Position numbers and translations under genes: made by a program. Source: Mycolicibacterium insubricum (GTDB lineage: Bacteria; Actinomycetota; Actinomycetes; Mycobacteriales; Mycobacteriaceae). From it: 64,000 nucleotides of DNA. The stretch lies in the NCBI RefSeq assembly GCF_010731615.1, contig NZ_AP022618.1:372001-436000 (forward strand), read 5' to 3'. Shown piece after piece: positions 32,319 through 40,686 of the stretch. The first letter of the stretch is position 1; every line of letters begins with the position of its first letter. The notes beneath the pieces are model-generated. The model saw only the letters and a program-made list of their open reading frames with translations. It did no database searches and was not told the DNA's origin.

Positions 32319-33149
32319 ATGGCGCACGAGCACACCTACGAATCGTTGACCATCGATGTTCGCGATCGCGTTGCCCTGGTCACCCTGATCGGGCCGGGCA
32401 AGGGCAACGCGATGGGACCGGCGTTCTGGCGGGAGATGCCCGACGCATTCGCCGCGCTGGACGCCGACCCAGAGGTCCGGGCCATCGTGGTGACCGGATC
32501 CGGGCGCAACTTCAGCTACGGCCTCGACGTCGCCGCCATGGGCGGCACGCTGGCCGGGGTGCTCGCCGAGGGGGCCCAGGCGGGTCCCCGGATGGAGTTC
32601 CACCGGCACATCCTGGACATGCAGCGCGCGATGAACGCCGTCGCCGACTGCCGAACGCCCACCATCGCCGCGGTATCCGGCTGGTGCATCGGCGGCGGCG
32701 TCGACCTGATCGCGGCCGTTGACATCCGCTACGCCAGCGCCGACGCCAAGTTCTCCGTCCGCGAGGTGAAACTGGCGATCGTCGCCGACATGGGCAGCCT
32801 GGCCCGGCTGCCCCGGATCCTGTCCGACGGCGTCGTGCGCGAACTGGCGCTGACCGGCAAGGACATCGACGCCGTCCGCGCCGAGAAGATCGGGCTGGTC
32901 AACGACGTCTACCCGGACCAGCAGGCCTGCCTGGACGCGGCGTTCGCGACGGCACTGGAGATCGCGGCGAACCCGCCGCTGACCGTGTGCGGCGTCAAAG
33001 ACGTGCTAGACCAGCAGCGCACGGCGGAGGTGGCGGCCAGCCTGCGCTACGTGGCCACCTGGAACGCGGCATTCCTGGCGTCGAAGGACCTCGGCGAGGG
33101 CATCTCCGCCATGCTGACCAAGCGCCCCCCGAACTTCACCGGGGAGTAG
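32319..33149 (+). CDS. echA21: Enoyl-CoA hydratase/isomerase family protein
   Basis: A 276-residue crotonase-fold protein. The oxyanion-hole segments GSGRNFSYGLDVAAM and SGWCIGGGVDLIAAVDIRYA are present, and the catalytic region VKLAIVADMGSLARLPRI has Asp at the position used by delta3,5-delta2,4-dienoyl-CoA isomerases, so isomerase activity is as likely as hydration. Position after pat matches EchA21 (Rv3774). It is convergent with the MPT64-like gene; a tandem 87-bp repeat lies between them. Confidence 0.87.
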   Translation: MAHEHTYESLTIDVRDRVALVTLIGPGKGNAMGPAFWREMPDAFAALDADPEVRAIVVTGSGRNFSYGLDVAAMGGTLAGVLAEGAQAGPRMEFHRHILDMQRAMNAVADCRTPTIAAVSGWCIGGGVDLIAAVDIRYASADAKFSVREVKLAIVADMGSLARLPRILSDGVVRELALTGKDIDAVRAEKIGLVNDVYPDQQACLDAAFATALEIAANPPLTVCGVKDVLDQQRTAEVAASLRYVATWNAAFLASKDLGEGISAMLTKRPPNFTGE

Positions 33150-33150
33150 G

Positions 33151-33324
33151 GCGGTTCGGCGAGGCTCGGCGGAGGTGGCGCGAGCGCAGCGAGTGCCGGT
33201 GGAGCCGAGGGGAAGCCGGGACCGCCCCATCAACCGGGCGGTTCGGCGAGGCTCGGCGGAGGTGGCGCGAGCGCAGCGAGTGCCGGTGGAGCCGAGGGGA
33301 AGCCGGGACCGCCCCATCAACCGG
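33151..33324. repeat. Two perfect 87-bp tandem copies of a dispersed repeat
   Basis: Copies at 33151-33237 and 33238-33324 are identical. The unit starts gcggttcggcgaggctcggc, contains gcgcgagcgcagcgagtgcc and ends accgccccatcaaccgg. It lies in the gap between convergent echA21 and the MPT64-like gene. Related copies occur at 2339-2447 and, in part, at 547-571 and 9559-9580, making it a MIRU-like family. Confidence 0.9.
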
Positions 33325-33337
33325 GCGGCGCTCGGTA

Positions 33338-34135
33338 TCAGCCGCCGTATTCGGGCTTGAGCACCCCGGCCAGCGCCGACAGCGGCACGTGCACCTGGAC
33401 GGTGCCACCGTCCATCGACCACTGATAGGTGTTCCCGTCGTAGTTGACCGGGGAGTCGCGGGCCACCGGGTAGTCCGGCAGGTACAAAATCAGCTCGTCG
33501 GGCGTCAGGGCCCAGGCCCGGTATGCGCCGGAGTACACCTTGTCCGGGGTCCAGCGCTCCGGGATGAACGGGTACGCCGTCGGCGACGGGCCCTTCGGCG
33601 CGGCATCCAGCGCCGGAATGAGGAACGGCTCCACCAGCGGCGGCAGGGTGACCAGCGGGTCCGCCCCGTTGGCCATGATGTCGGCCAGCATCAGCCGGCG
33701 GCCCTGGGACATGTCGAAGGTGAAGGTCCGGTAGGCGTTGGCGGGGAACGGCCCGTCGGCGTGGTAGTCCTCATGGAACACCACCGAGGTGGCCGGGCCG
33801 TGGTTGAAGACCTCGAAGTTCTCCTCGCCGAAGCTGTCGGCGGCCATCTTCCCGGCGTGGTCGCGCCAGTTGTTCATCAGCGTGCGCAGGTAGTCCTTGA
33901 GCACCGGGCCCGAGGTCGGGTTGTCCAGTAGGTCAGACGGCATCGCCATCTTGATGTCACGCAGCGCCTTGCGCTCCGACGGGACCGTGGTGTGGCAGTA
34001 GGAGCCGTCCCACTGACCACCGATCTCACCGCAGAACGAGGCCGCGGACGCCGACGAGACCGGCGCCGTGGCCAGTGCGACGCCTGCCGTGACGACGGCG
34101 ACGCCGAGTTTCTTGCCGATATGCACGCTGTTCAA
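33338..34135 (-). CDS. Secreted MPT64/DUF3298-like protein
   Basis: A 265-residue protein with a Sec signal peptide (LGVAVVTAGVALATAPVSSA, cut before ASAASFC). The mature N-terminus has Cys pairs in FCGEIGGQWDGSYCHT, as in MPT64 (Rv1980c). The body fits the DUF3298/RsiV fold: YRTFTFDMSQGRRLMLADIM and the ending WALTPDELILYLPDYPVARD...VHVPLSALAGVL. MPT64 is a secreted antigen with unknown function. It lies downstream of the mce operon with a 15-bp gap to mas, so it may be the last gene of that transcript. Confidence 0.8.
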   Translation of the reverse strand: MNSVHIGKKLGVAVVTAGVALATAPVSSASAASFCGEIGGQWDGSYCHTTVPSERKALRDIKMAMPSDLLDNPTSGPVLKDYLRTLMNNWRDHAGKMAADSFGEENFEVFNHGPATSVVFHEDYHADGPFPANAYRTFTFDMSQGRRLMLADIMANGADPLVTLPPLVEPFLIPALDAAPKGPSPTAYPFIPERWTPDKVYSGAYRAWALTPDELILYLPDYPVARDSPVNYDGNTYQWSMDGGTVQVHVPLSALAGVLKPEYGG

Positions 34136-34150
34136 CCCCCTTCGGGCCGG

Positions 34151-34849
34151 TTACAAGATGCTGATGTCGCTGGCCCGCCAGCGGCCGTCCACATACTCCA
34201 TGGTCATCTTCATCCGGCTGCGGTCCAGCCGGGGGTCTGGCACCTTCGCGTTGGCCACCGCCTGGTCGACGAACAGCAGCACCACGACCTTGTTCTTCTC
34301 GGCGGACTGCACCGCCGACTCCAGAACCCGGCCCTTGGCGCTGGCCTTGTTGTCCACCAGCAGCTGCTTCAGCTCGGAGCTGCCGGCGGAGTACTGGTCC
34401 TTCCACTTGCCGGTGGCACCGTCGAGCACCTTGGCGAAGTTGGCATCGAGATCACCGGAGTCGACGCTGGTCAGGATCAGGGCGTAGTCGTCGGCGGCCT
34501 TCTGCGCGGCGTCGCGCGCGGAGTTGAGCCGGTGGTTGTCGTACACCTTCCAGCCCAGCACGCCCAACCCGGCGGCCATCGCCAGGAATACCAGCGCCAC
34601 GGCTGCGATGGTGACGGGTTTCTGCCACTTGCCGGAGCGACGGTCCTCGCCGCCGGTGATCCAGTCCAGCGCCTCGTCGTCGGGCACCACACCGTCGTAG
34701 ATGTCGCCGTCGTCCACCGATTCCTCGGTCATCGAGATCTCGGCGACGGACACCGGCGGCTCCTCGGCGGACACCGCGTCGAGTTCGATCGCCGTCGTCT
34801 GCTCGTCGGCGTTCCCGGAATCGGACTTCTTGTTGGTCGTCACGACCAT
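34151..34849 (-). CDS. Mce-associated membrane protein (Mas)
   Basis: A 232-residue protein with a long acidic cytoplasmic N-terminus (EEPPVSVAEISMTEESVDDG), one membrane segment (PVTIAAVALVFLAMAAGLGV, about residues 79-98), and an extracytoplasmic domain beginning RDAAQKAADDYALILTSVDSGD, the Mas signature, ending MTMEYVDGRWRASDISIL. Mas proteins stabilise or complete Mce lipid importers. It sits 88 bp downstream of mceF in the same direction; only one mas gene is present where many mce operons have two. Confidence 0.85.
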   Translation of the reverse strand: MVVTTNKKSDSGNADEQTTAIELDAVSAEEPPVSVAEISMTEESVDDGDIYDGVVPDDEALDWITGGEDRRSGKWQKPVTIAAVALVFLAMAAGLGVLGWKVYDNHRLNSARDAAQKAADDYALILTSVDSGDLDANFAKVLDGATGKWKDQYSAGSSELKQLLVDNKASAKGRVLESAVQSAEKNKVVVLLFVDQAVANAKVPDPRLDRSRMKMTMEYVDGRWRASDISIL

Positions 34850-34937
34850 TAATCATGCTCCTGCACACTGAACACCCGCTGTCGGGCGTCGCGGCAATGG
34901 GACACCGGCGGGCGCCGGTGCCTCCATCGCCGCCATC

Positions 34938-36182
34938 TCATCGAGGCGGTTCCATCGGAAGGGTCGGACCACCGTACTCGGTCGGGATCGTGTAGCGCCC
35001 CTTGGGCGTCGGATCCGTCTGCGCCCCCAGGTCGGCGCCCTGCGGGGGGCCTGCGGTGTCGTCGCCGGCCGGCCGCGGTGCGTTCTTGGCGCCACGGATG
35101 AGCACGGCCGGATCGTCGTCACGGCAGTAGGTGTACATGAACGGCTCCGGGTAGTCCGCCGATGACGGAGGACGACGCGGGGTGCCGTAGTCGCAGGTGT
35201 ACCGCGGGTAGATGTCGAGGTTCACCCACACGCCGTAGTCGTGCATGGTGCTACCGAGCGCGTCCAGCATCGAGCCCCGGTAGTTCGGCCACAGCGAGCT
35301 CAGTGCCGGCACCCGCAGGTACAGCAGCTGCGAGGTCGATGCCAGGCTGCCCAGCAACTCCACCATGGTGTCGGAGTTGTCGTCGAACAGGTTGTCGGCC
35401 TGGTTCAGCGTGGCCGGGGTGATCTCGGTGAGCTTGCGGTATCCGTCACGCATCTTGTTCACGCCGGTCAGTACGCCACTGATGTTGTTGGCGGCCTGGT
35501 GCATACCGGCGTTCTTGTCGGCGATCAGGTTCAGCGCCACCCGGCTGGTGCGCAGCGTCTTGGTGGTCTCCGGCAGCACCCCGTCCAGCGTGGACAGCAG
35601 GAAGGCACCACCGTCGACGATGTCGGCGAGCTTCTGCGGACCCTCGGTGCTCATCGAGAGCTCCTTGCGGATCACCTTCAGCTTCTCGGTGTCGAGCTGC
35701 TTGAAGAACCCGTCGCCGTGGGCCAACAGGTCTGCCAGGCTGACCGGCAGCTTGGCGTCGGTGCCGTTGATGACGCCGCCGTCGCGCAGCGGGGCGCCGT
35801 CGCCGTTACCGTCGAGGTTGACGTACTGCTCACCGGCGGCCGACAGGCCCGACACCCGGATACCGGTGGTGTCGGGAATGTGGACGCCGTTGTTCAATCG
35901 CAGGGTGGCGTGCACCCCGGACGGTGTGAGGGTGAGGTCGTCGACCTTGCCGACGGCCACGCCGCGCAGCGTGACGTCCTGGTCGGCCAGCAGCCCACCG
36001 GACTCGGCCAGGTCGACGCTCACCAGGTAGGTACCCACGAACGGGTTGAACCGCAACGCGTTGACCATGATCCACAGAGTGGCCAGGACCAGCACCAGGA
36101 GCAGGGCGATGGCCGACAGCCACGCCTTCTTGCCGTGCGCGTACTTGACCGTGCCGACGAGCCCGTCGGCCACCTTCCCCAT
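34938..36182 (-). CDS. mceF: MceF, substrate-binding subunit of Mce importer
   Basis: A 414-residue protein with one N-terminal membrane segment (WLSAIALLLVLVLATLWIMV) and an MCE domain (VGTYLVSVDLAESGGLLADQ, then VTLRGVAVGKVDDLTLTPSG). A helical needle region follows with typical heptads, ending in a Pro-rich tail. MceA-F form a hetero-hexameric tunnel that carries lipids through the envelope. Its ATG shares one base with the mceE stop (TGATG). Last mce gene before mas. Confidence 0.88.
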   Translation of the reverse strand: MGKVADGLVGTVKYAHGKKAWLSAIALLLVLVLATLWIMVNALRFNPFVGTYLVSVDLAESGGLLADQDVTLRGVAVGKVDDLTLTPSGVHATLRLNNGVHIPDTTGIRVSGLSAAGEQYVNLDGNGDGAPLRDGGVINGTDAKLPVSLADLLAHGDGFFKQLDTEKLKVIRKELSMSTEGPQKLADIVDGGAFLLSTLDGVLPETTKTLRTSRVALNLIADKNAGMHQAANNISGVLTGVNKMRDGYRKLTEITPATLNQADNLFDDNSDTMVELLGSLASTSQLLYLRVPALSSLWPNYRGSMLDALGSTMHDYGVWVNLDIYPRYTCDYGTPRRPPSSADYPEPFMYTYCRDDDPAVLIRGAKNAPRPAGDDTAGPPQGADLGAQTDPTPKGRYTIPTEYGGPTLPMEPPR

Positions 36183-37501
36183 CACGGTGCCGGCTCCGCG
36201 GCCGGCGCCGGGCCGGGCAGGCCGGGCGCGGGGGCATGGGCGGCGGCCGGGGCGGCCTGGGCCGGTGCCTGGGCGGCCGGGGCCGCCGGGGCTTCGACCC
36301 CGGGTCCGGGTGCCGGTCCCTGCGGCACCGGGATCATCACGCCCGGCTCCGTCGGGCTGGGTATGACGGGTACCTGCGGCACGTCCGGCCCCTTCCCCAC
36401 GATCCGCTCCTGCAGACGCCACAGCGTGTATTTGAACGCCCCGACGAGTTGCTGGAAGTTGTTCCACTTGGGCCCGTGGTACCCGAGGTCGCCCGGGAAC
36501 CCGGCATCCGGGATGTGGCCCAGGATCAGACGGTCCATGCTGATCCGCACCGACAGCGAGTTGCTCGGCGTCGCCTTGACCACCGGCGGCATGACCCGGT
36601 TCAGACCGTATAGATCGGTACCCGGGGCCACCGCGACGTCGTTCCAGGAGGCCGCGATGGTGTTCAGATCCGCGACCACGCTGCGGCCGCTGTTATCCGT
36701 ACCGGCGATCGACGGGAACTTCTCCAGTTCCTTGGTGGTGGCACCGGCCAGCACCACCAGGTTCGCGATCTGCTGGGTCTGTCCGGAGAGCACATCGGTG
36801 GCCGGGTTCGCCTCGGCCAGGATTTCGTTGATCTCCTTGTTCTTGCCCTCGATCGACTTGGCCAGCTCGGAGGTCTTGGTCATCGCGGTCTTGATCTGCG
36901 CCGACCGTGCGTTGAGCTTTCCCAGGGTGTGATTGGTCTGGGAGATCAGGTGCCCGAACGCCTCGCCCTGGTCACCCGTCGCCTTGCCCAGACCGTTGAC
37001 GATATTGGTCATGTTCTGGATCGCGCCGCCGTTGACCATCAGTGCCGCGCCACTGAGCACGGACTCAACCGTCGCCGCCGACGCGGTGCGATCGAGTTCG
37101 ATGCGGTCGCCGTCCTTGAGCAGCGGGGCGCCGGCGGGCGAATTGGCGGGCGGGGTCACCGCCACGAACACGTCACCCAACGGGGTGGCCGAGCGCAGTT
37201 CGACGGTGGTGCCCACCGGCAGTTCCACGCCGTCCTGGATCCGCAGGGTGGTGACCGCTGTGTAGTTCTCCGCCTTCATCGACTCCAGGCTGCCCACGTC
37301 GGCACCGCCGAGGCGGACCTTCGCGTACGCGGGCAGGTTCAGGGCGTCCTTGAACACCGCTGTCAACAGGTAGCCGCCGCCGGCGATCCCCGGCCGCGGC
37401 AGCGGGAGGCTGTTGATGCCGTCGGAGCCGCACCCGGACAGCGCCAGGGTCAGGCCGGTGGCCAGTGCTCCGACCACCACCGCCTTACGCCGGGCGATCA
37501 T
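36182..37501 (-). CDS. mceE: MceE, lipoprotein subunit of Mce importer
   Basis: A 439-residue lipoprotein. The lipobox LALSGCG sets the lipid-anchored Cys at about residue 23, the hallmark of the fifth mce gene (LprK-like). MCE domain: YLLTAVFKDALNLPAYAKVR, then LGGADVGSLES. A helical region (about 170-290) and a C-terminal tail of about 60 residues very rich in Pro and Ala complete it; the tail is longer than usual and could extend into the cell wall. The start overlaps the mceD stop by four bases (ATGA). Confidence 0.88.
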   Translation of the reverse strand: MIARRKAVVVGALATGLTLALSGCGSDGINSLPLPRPGIAGGGYLLTAVFKDALNLPAYAKVRLGGADVGSLESMKAENYTAVTTLRIQDGVELPVGTTVELRSATPLGDVFVAVTPPANSPAGAPLLKDGDRIELDRTASAATVESVLSGAALMVNGGAIQNMTNIVNGLGKATGDQGEAFGHLISQTNHTLGKLNARSAQIKTAMTKTSELAKSIEGKNKEINEILAEANPATDVLSGQTQQIANLVVLAGATTKELEKFPSIAGTDNSGRSVVADLNTIAASWNDVAVAPGTDLYGLNRVMPPVVKATPSNSLSVRISMDRLILGHIPDAGFPGDLGYHGPKWNNFQQLVGAFKYTLWRLQERIVGKGPDVPQVPVIPSPTEPGVMIPVPQGPAPGPGVEAPAAPAAQAPAQAAPAAAHAPAPGLPGPAPAAEPAP

Positions 37502-38619
37502 TTCTGCCCCATCGCGGCCAGGCCGTCGAGCATGTAGGTCAGCCCGAAGTCGGGCCCGAAATCCTGGATGGTGCCGGTACTGCACCCCAGCTGCCGGAGT
37601 CGCAAGATGTTGCACATCTCCTTGCTCGTCTGGGTCTCGAACAGAACGCGGTCGGTCATCAACCGGATCCTCAGCGAGCCGTTCTCCCGGTCGACCGCGT
37701 TGTAGACGTTCTCCAGCACCAAGGGCGTGACGTCGAGGAACTCGGCCAGGTCGCGCTTCTTGTCGACGGTGGTCGTCAGCACGGTGTTGGTGTTCGAGAC
37801 GATCGTCTTGATGTGACCGCGATTGGCCGCCAGGATGTCGCCGGCCTGCTTGAGCACGTCGTTGATCTTGCGCCCGGTGGTGCCCGTCCCCAGGTTTTCG
37901 TCGGCCAGGACCTGGGTCAGCGCGTTGACGGTGGTGCCGAACTGCCGGAGCGTGGCGTCATTGTCGGCAGCGGCACCGAACAGCGAGTTCACGTTCTGCA
38001 CGATGGTGGTCATCTGCTCCTTGGTGGTGTCACCGCGGTTCACGCTCAGCCGGAAGGCGTCGGACAGCTCCGACAGCGCCGACTTGATCTTCTCGCCGTT
38101 CCCGTCGACGACGGCGGCCGAATTCGCCACCACGTCGGCCACCGGTCCGGTGCCGTCCTTGTTGCCCGACAGCGCGGTCGCCAGCTTGTCCAGCGTGCCG
38201 AGCACCTCGTCGAACTCCACCGGGACGCGGGTTTGGTCCCGGCCGATGGTGGTTCCACTCGGCAACTCTTCATCACCGTCTTTGAAAACCGGGGTCAGCT
38301 CGATCTGCCGGTCGGTGAGGATCGCGGTCTGCAGGGCGACGGCTTCGACCTTCTTCGGCACCTTCACCTCACCGTCGACGGTGAATTCGACCTCGACGTA
38401 GCCCTGCTTGGGAGTCACCTTGCTGACCCGGCCGACCGGCATGCCCAGCACGGTGATCAGGTTGTCCTCGAAAATGCCGGCGGCACTTTCGAACTGCGCG
38501 GTGTAGTGCTTGGTGGTCAGGTGACTGCGCACCTCCGAGAAGATGAACCCGCCGATCACCAGGGCCGCCACCACGATGATGCCCGCGATCACCAGCAGCC
38601 GCTTGCGTGCGCTACTCAT
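37498..38619 (-). CDS. mceD: MceD, substrate-binding subunit of Mce importer
   Basis: A 373-residue protein with an N-terminal membrane segment (LLVIAGIIVVAALVIGGFIF) and MCE domain (HYTAQFESAAGIFEDNLITV, LGMPVGRVSKV). The helical part contains NVNSLFGAAADNDATLRQFG, common to MceD proteins, and a Cys pair CNILRLRQLGC near the end. The ATG at 38619 (MSSARKR) overlaps the mceC stop by four bases and is preferred over an upstream in-frame start at 38679 that lies inside mceC. Confidence 0.88.
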   Translation of the reverse strand: MSSARKRLLVIAGIIVVAALVIGGFIFSEVRSHLTTKHYTAQFESAAGIFEDNLITVLGMPVGRVSKVTPKQGYVEVEFTVDGEVKVPKKVEAVALQTAILTDRQIELTPVFKDGDEELPSGTTIGRDQTRVPVEFDEVLGTLDKLATALSGNKDGTGPVADVVANSAAVVDGNGEKIKSALSELSDAFRLSVNRGDTTKEQMTTIVQNVNSLFGAAADNDATLRQFGTTVNALTQVLADENLGTGTTGRKINDVLKQAGDILAANRGHIKTIVSNTNTVLTTTVDKKRDLAEFLDVTPLVLENVYNAVDRENGSLRIRLMTDRVLFETQTSKEMCNILRLRQLGCSTGTIQDFGPDFGLTYMLDGLAAMGQK

Positions 38620-39638
38620 TTGCAGTCCTTGAAGTACTGAATCATCCCGAACTGTTTCGCCCGTCCGCTGATCGCGCACATCCAGGAATCGATGAGCAGA
38701 CCGTTGGACACGTTCATGTCGATCGTGTTGCCGGTACCGGTGGCATTGGCCAGGCCGCGGAGAGCCACCGGGGCGACCTGCAGAATGTTGCGCACCAGGT
38801 CGTCGTGCTGGGACAGCATGCCGGTCAGCGTGTCCAGGTCGGCCAGCAGCTTCTCCACCTGCGGCCGGTTGCCGATGACAGTGTCGTCCAGCGTCGTCAT
38901 CAACTTGGTCAGGGACTGCATCATGGCGTGGAACGCCGCGCGCCGGGTGACAAACTCACCGACGAGCTGCTGGCCCTGGTTGACCATCGCGCCGATATTG
39001 GCCTGCTGGCTGCGCAGCGTGTTGGTGACGGTCTGGGTGGTGGCCAGCAGCGAACCGAGCTGATCGCGGCGGTCGGCGATGATCGACGACAGCGTGTGCA
39101 CGTTCTCCATCGCCTGCGGCACCACCGGCGGCAGGGTCTTGAGCTGGGTACCCAGGATCCCCAGCGACTTGGCCAACTGCTTGGCGTCGAAATCTTGGTA
39201 GTTGTGCGTGACGTCCGCCAGCGCGGCCTGCAGGTCGTACGGCGGCTCGGTGCGGCTGATGTCGATGTTGTCGTTTTCCAGTGAACCGTCTCCGGCGGGC
39301 TCCAGCTGCAGGTAGCGGGCACCCAGGATGCTGGTGACCTTGATGACGGCCCGGGTCTCCTTGCCCAGGCGCACGTCGTCCTTGATCTTCATCCCGACAT
39401 CGACGTGGTCGCCGACCAGCTTCATGCTGGTCACCCGGCCCACCTGGATACCGGCGACGGTGATCTGGTTACCAGGGCGCAGGGCACCGCCCTGGGAGAA
39501 CTGCGCGGTGTAGTCCTTGTAGCCCAGGCCCATCGCGTTGATCAGCAGCATCGCCGCGATCAACACGGTGACCACACCCAGCGCGATCAGGCCGAGAACC
39601 GTGCGGTTCCGGTCTTCGAGCGTCTTCTCCCTAGCCAT
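38616..39638 (-). CDS. mceC: MceC, substrate-binding subunit of Mce importer
   Basis: A 340-residue protein. Membrane segment VLGLIALGVVTVLIAAMLLI is followed by the MCE domain (YTAQFSQGGALRPGNQITVA, GIQVGRVTSMKLVGDHVDVG) and a needle-like helical domain. The C-terminal tail present in many MceC proteins is short here. Its start lies inside the mceB 3' end (8-bp overlap), so translation is coupled. Function as part of the hetero-hexameric lipid tunnel is known from the family. Confidence 0.88.
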   Translation of the reverse strand: MAREKTLEDRNRTVLGLIALGVVTVLIAAMLLINAMGLGYKDYTAQFSQGGALRPGNQITVAGIQVGRVTSMKLVGDHVDVGMKIKDDVRLGKETRAVIKVTSILGARYLQLEPAGDGSLENDNIDISRTEPPYDLQAALADVTHNYQDFDAKQLAKSLGILGTQLKTLPPVVPQAMENVHTLSSIIADRRDQLGSLLATTQTVTNTLRSQQANIGAMVNQGQQLVGEFVTRRAAFHAMMQSLTKLMTTLDDTVIGNRPQVEKLLADLDTLTGMLSQHDDLVRNILQVAPVALRGLANATGTGNTIDMNVSNGLLIDSWMCAISGRAKQFGMIQYFKDCK

Positions 39639-40686
39639 TCGCCATGCTCCTGCACCTCGGCGTGTACATCGCCTGGCTGCCCGGGGTGGCGGCGTTGACG
39701 ATGATCGGGATCACGTCGTTGAGGCCGGGGAAGAACCCGGTCAGGTTCATGTCGCAGGCGTACACCTGCGCGAACGCGCCCTCGTTGGTCATCCGGGCAA
39801 TGCCCTTGAGCATCAGCGGCAGGTTGTCTCCGGTGAACGCCAGCTGCGGCTCGATGGAGATCATGTGGCTGACGAAGCCCGGCTGGCGACTCAGCAGGTC
39901 GTCCAGCGACGGCCGGACCGCGTTGGCGGTGTTGCCGAGTTCCTTGGTCACCCGGGAGATCGATCCCATCGAGTCGACCAGCTGGGGACGACGGGCGTTG
40001 AAGTCGGTGACCACCTTGTGGGTCTGCTTGATGACCTTGTCCAGGCTCTCGTTCTGCGCGGCGAGGTTCACCACCACCTTGTCCAGGTTGGTGATTACCT
40101 CGCCGAGCGCCTGGTCCTTGCCGGCGAACGTCTCGGTGACCTGCGAGGTCTGACTGACCAGCGCGGTGATCGAGTTCTGGTCGCCCTGCAGGGATTGGAT
40201 GATGCCCTTCGTCAGGTTGTCAGCGTCCTTGGTGGACAGTACGGCGAACAGCGGCTGGTATCCGTTGAGCAGGTTGCCGACGTCGAAGGACGGGTCGGTC
40301 TGTTCGACCGGGATGGTCCCGCCCGGTTCCAGCACGTTGTGCTCACCGATGCTGCCCAGGGACAGGCCGAGAAACCGCTGACCGACGATGTTCTGGTAGA
40401 CGACCGAGCCGACCGTGTTGCCGTAGAGGGTCTGGTCGTCCTGGACCACGAACCGGACTTTGGCCTTGTCGCCGTCGAGGTCGACGGACTCCACGCGGCC
40501 GACCCGGACACCGGCCATCCGGACGTCGTCGCCTTCATGCAGTCCGAAGACATCGGTGAAGATCGCCGAGTACTCGTGGGTCTTGCCGGCGACATCACGG
40601 CGCAGCGTGACGAACACCAGCCAGGTCAGACCCAGGGAGATGACCATGAACAGGGCGAGCCCGATCGCCGGGCCACGGAATTTCAT
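39631..40686 (-). CDS. mceB: MceB, substrate-binding subunit of Mce importer
   Basis: A 351-residue protein. One membrane segment (IGLALFMVISLGLTWLVFVT) and the MCE domain with the typical YSAIFTDVFGLHEGDDVRMA, GVRVGRVESVDLDGD and QRFLGLSLG. The helical region (about 130-290) precedes a C-terminus with Cys residues (VYACDMNLTGFF, TPRCRSMANG) found in mycobacterial MceB proteins. It overlaps mceA by four bases and mceC by eight. Confidence 0.88.
   Translation of the reverse strand: MKFRGPAIGLALFMVISLGLTWLVFVTLRRDVAGKTHEYSAIFTDVFGLHEGDDVRMAGVRVGRVESVDLDGDKAKVRFVVQDDQTLYGNTVGSVVYQNIVGQRFLGLSLGSIGEHNVLEPGGTIPVEQTDPSFDVGNLLNGYQPLFAVLSTKDADNLTKGIIQSLQGDQNSITALVSQTSQVTETFAGKDQALGEVITNLDKVVVNLAAQNESLDKVIKQTHKVVTDFNARRPQLVDSMGSISRVTKELGNTANAVRPSLDDLLSRQPGFVSHMISIEPQLAFTGDNLPLMLKGIARMTNEGAFAQVYACDMNLTGFFPGLNDVIPIIVNAATPGSQAMYTPRCRSMANG

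Noticed and set aside
33151..33324. CRISPR array
   Set aside because: The two units are directly adjacent with no spacers and no cas genes are present.
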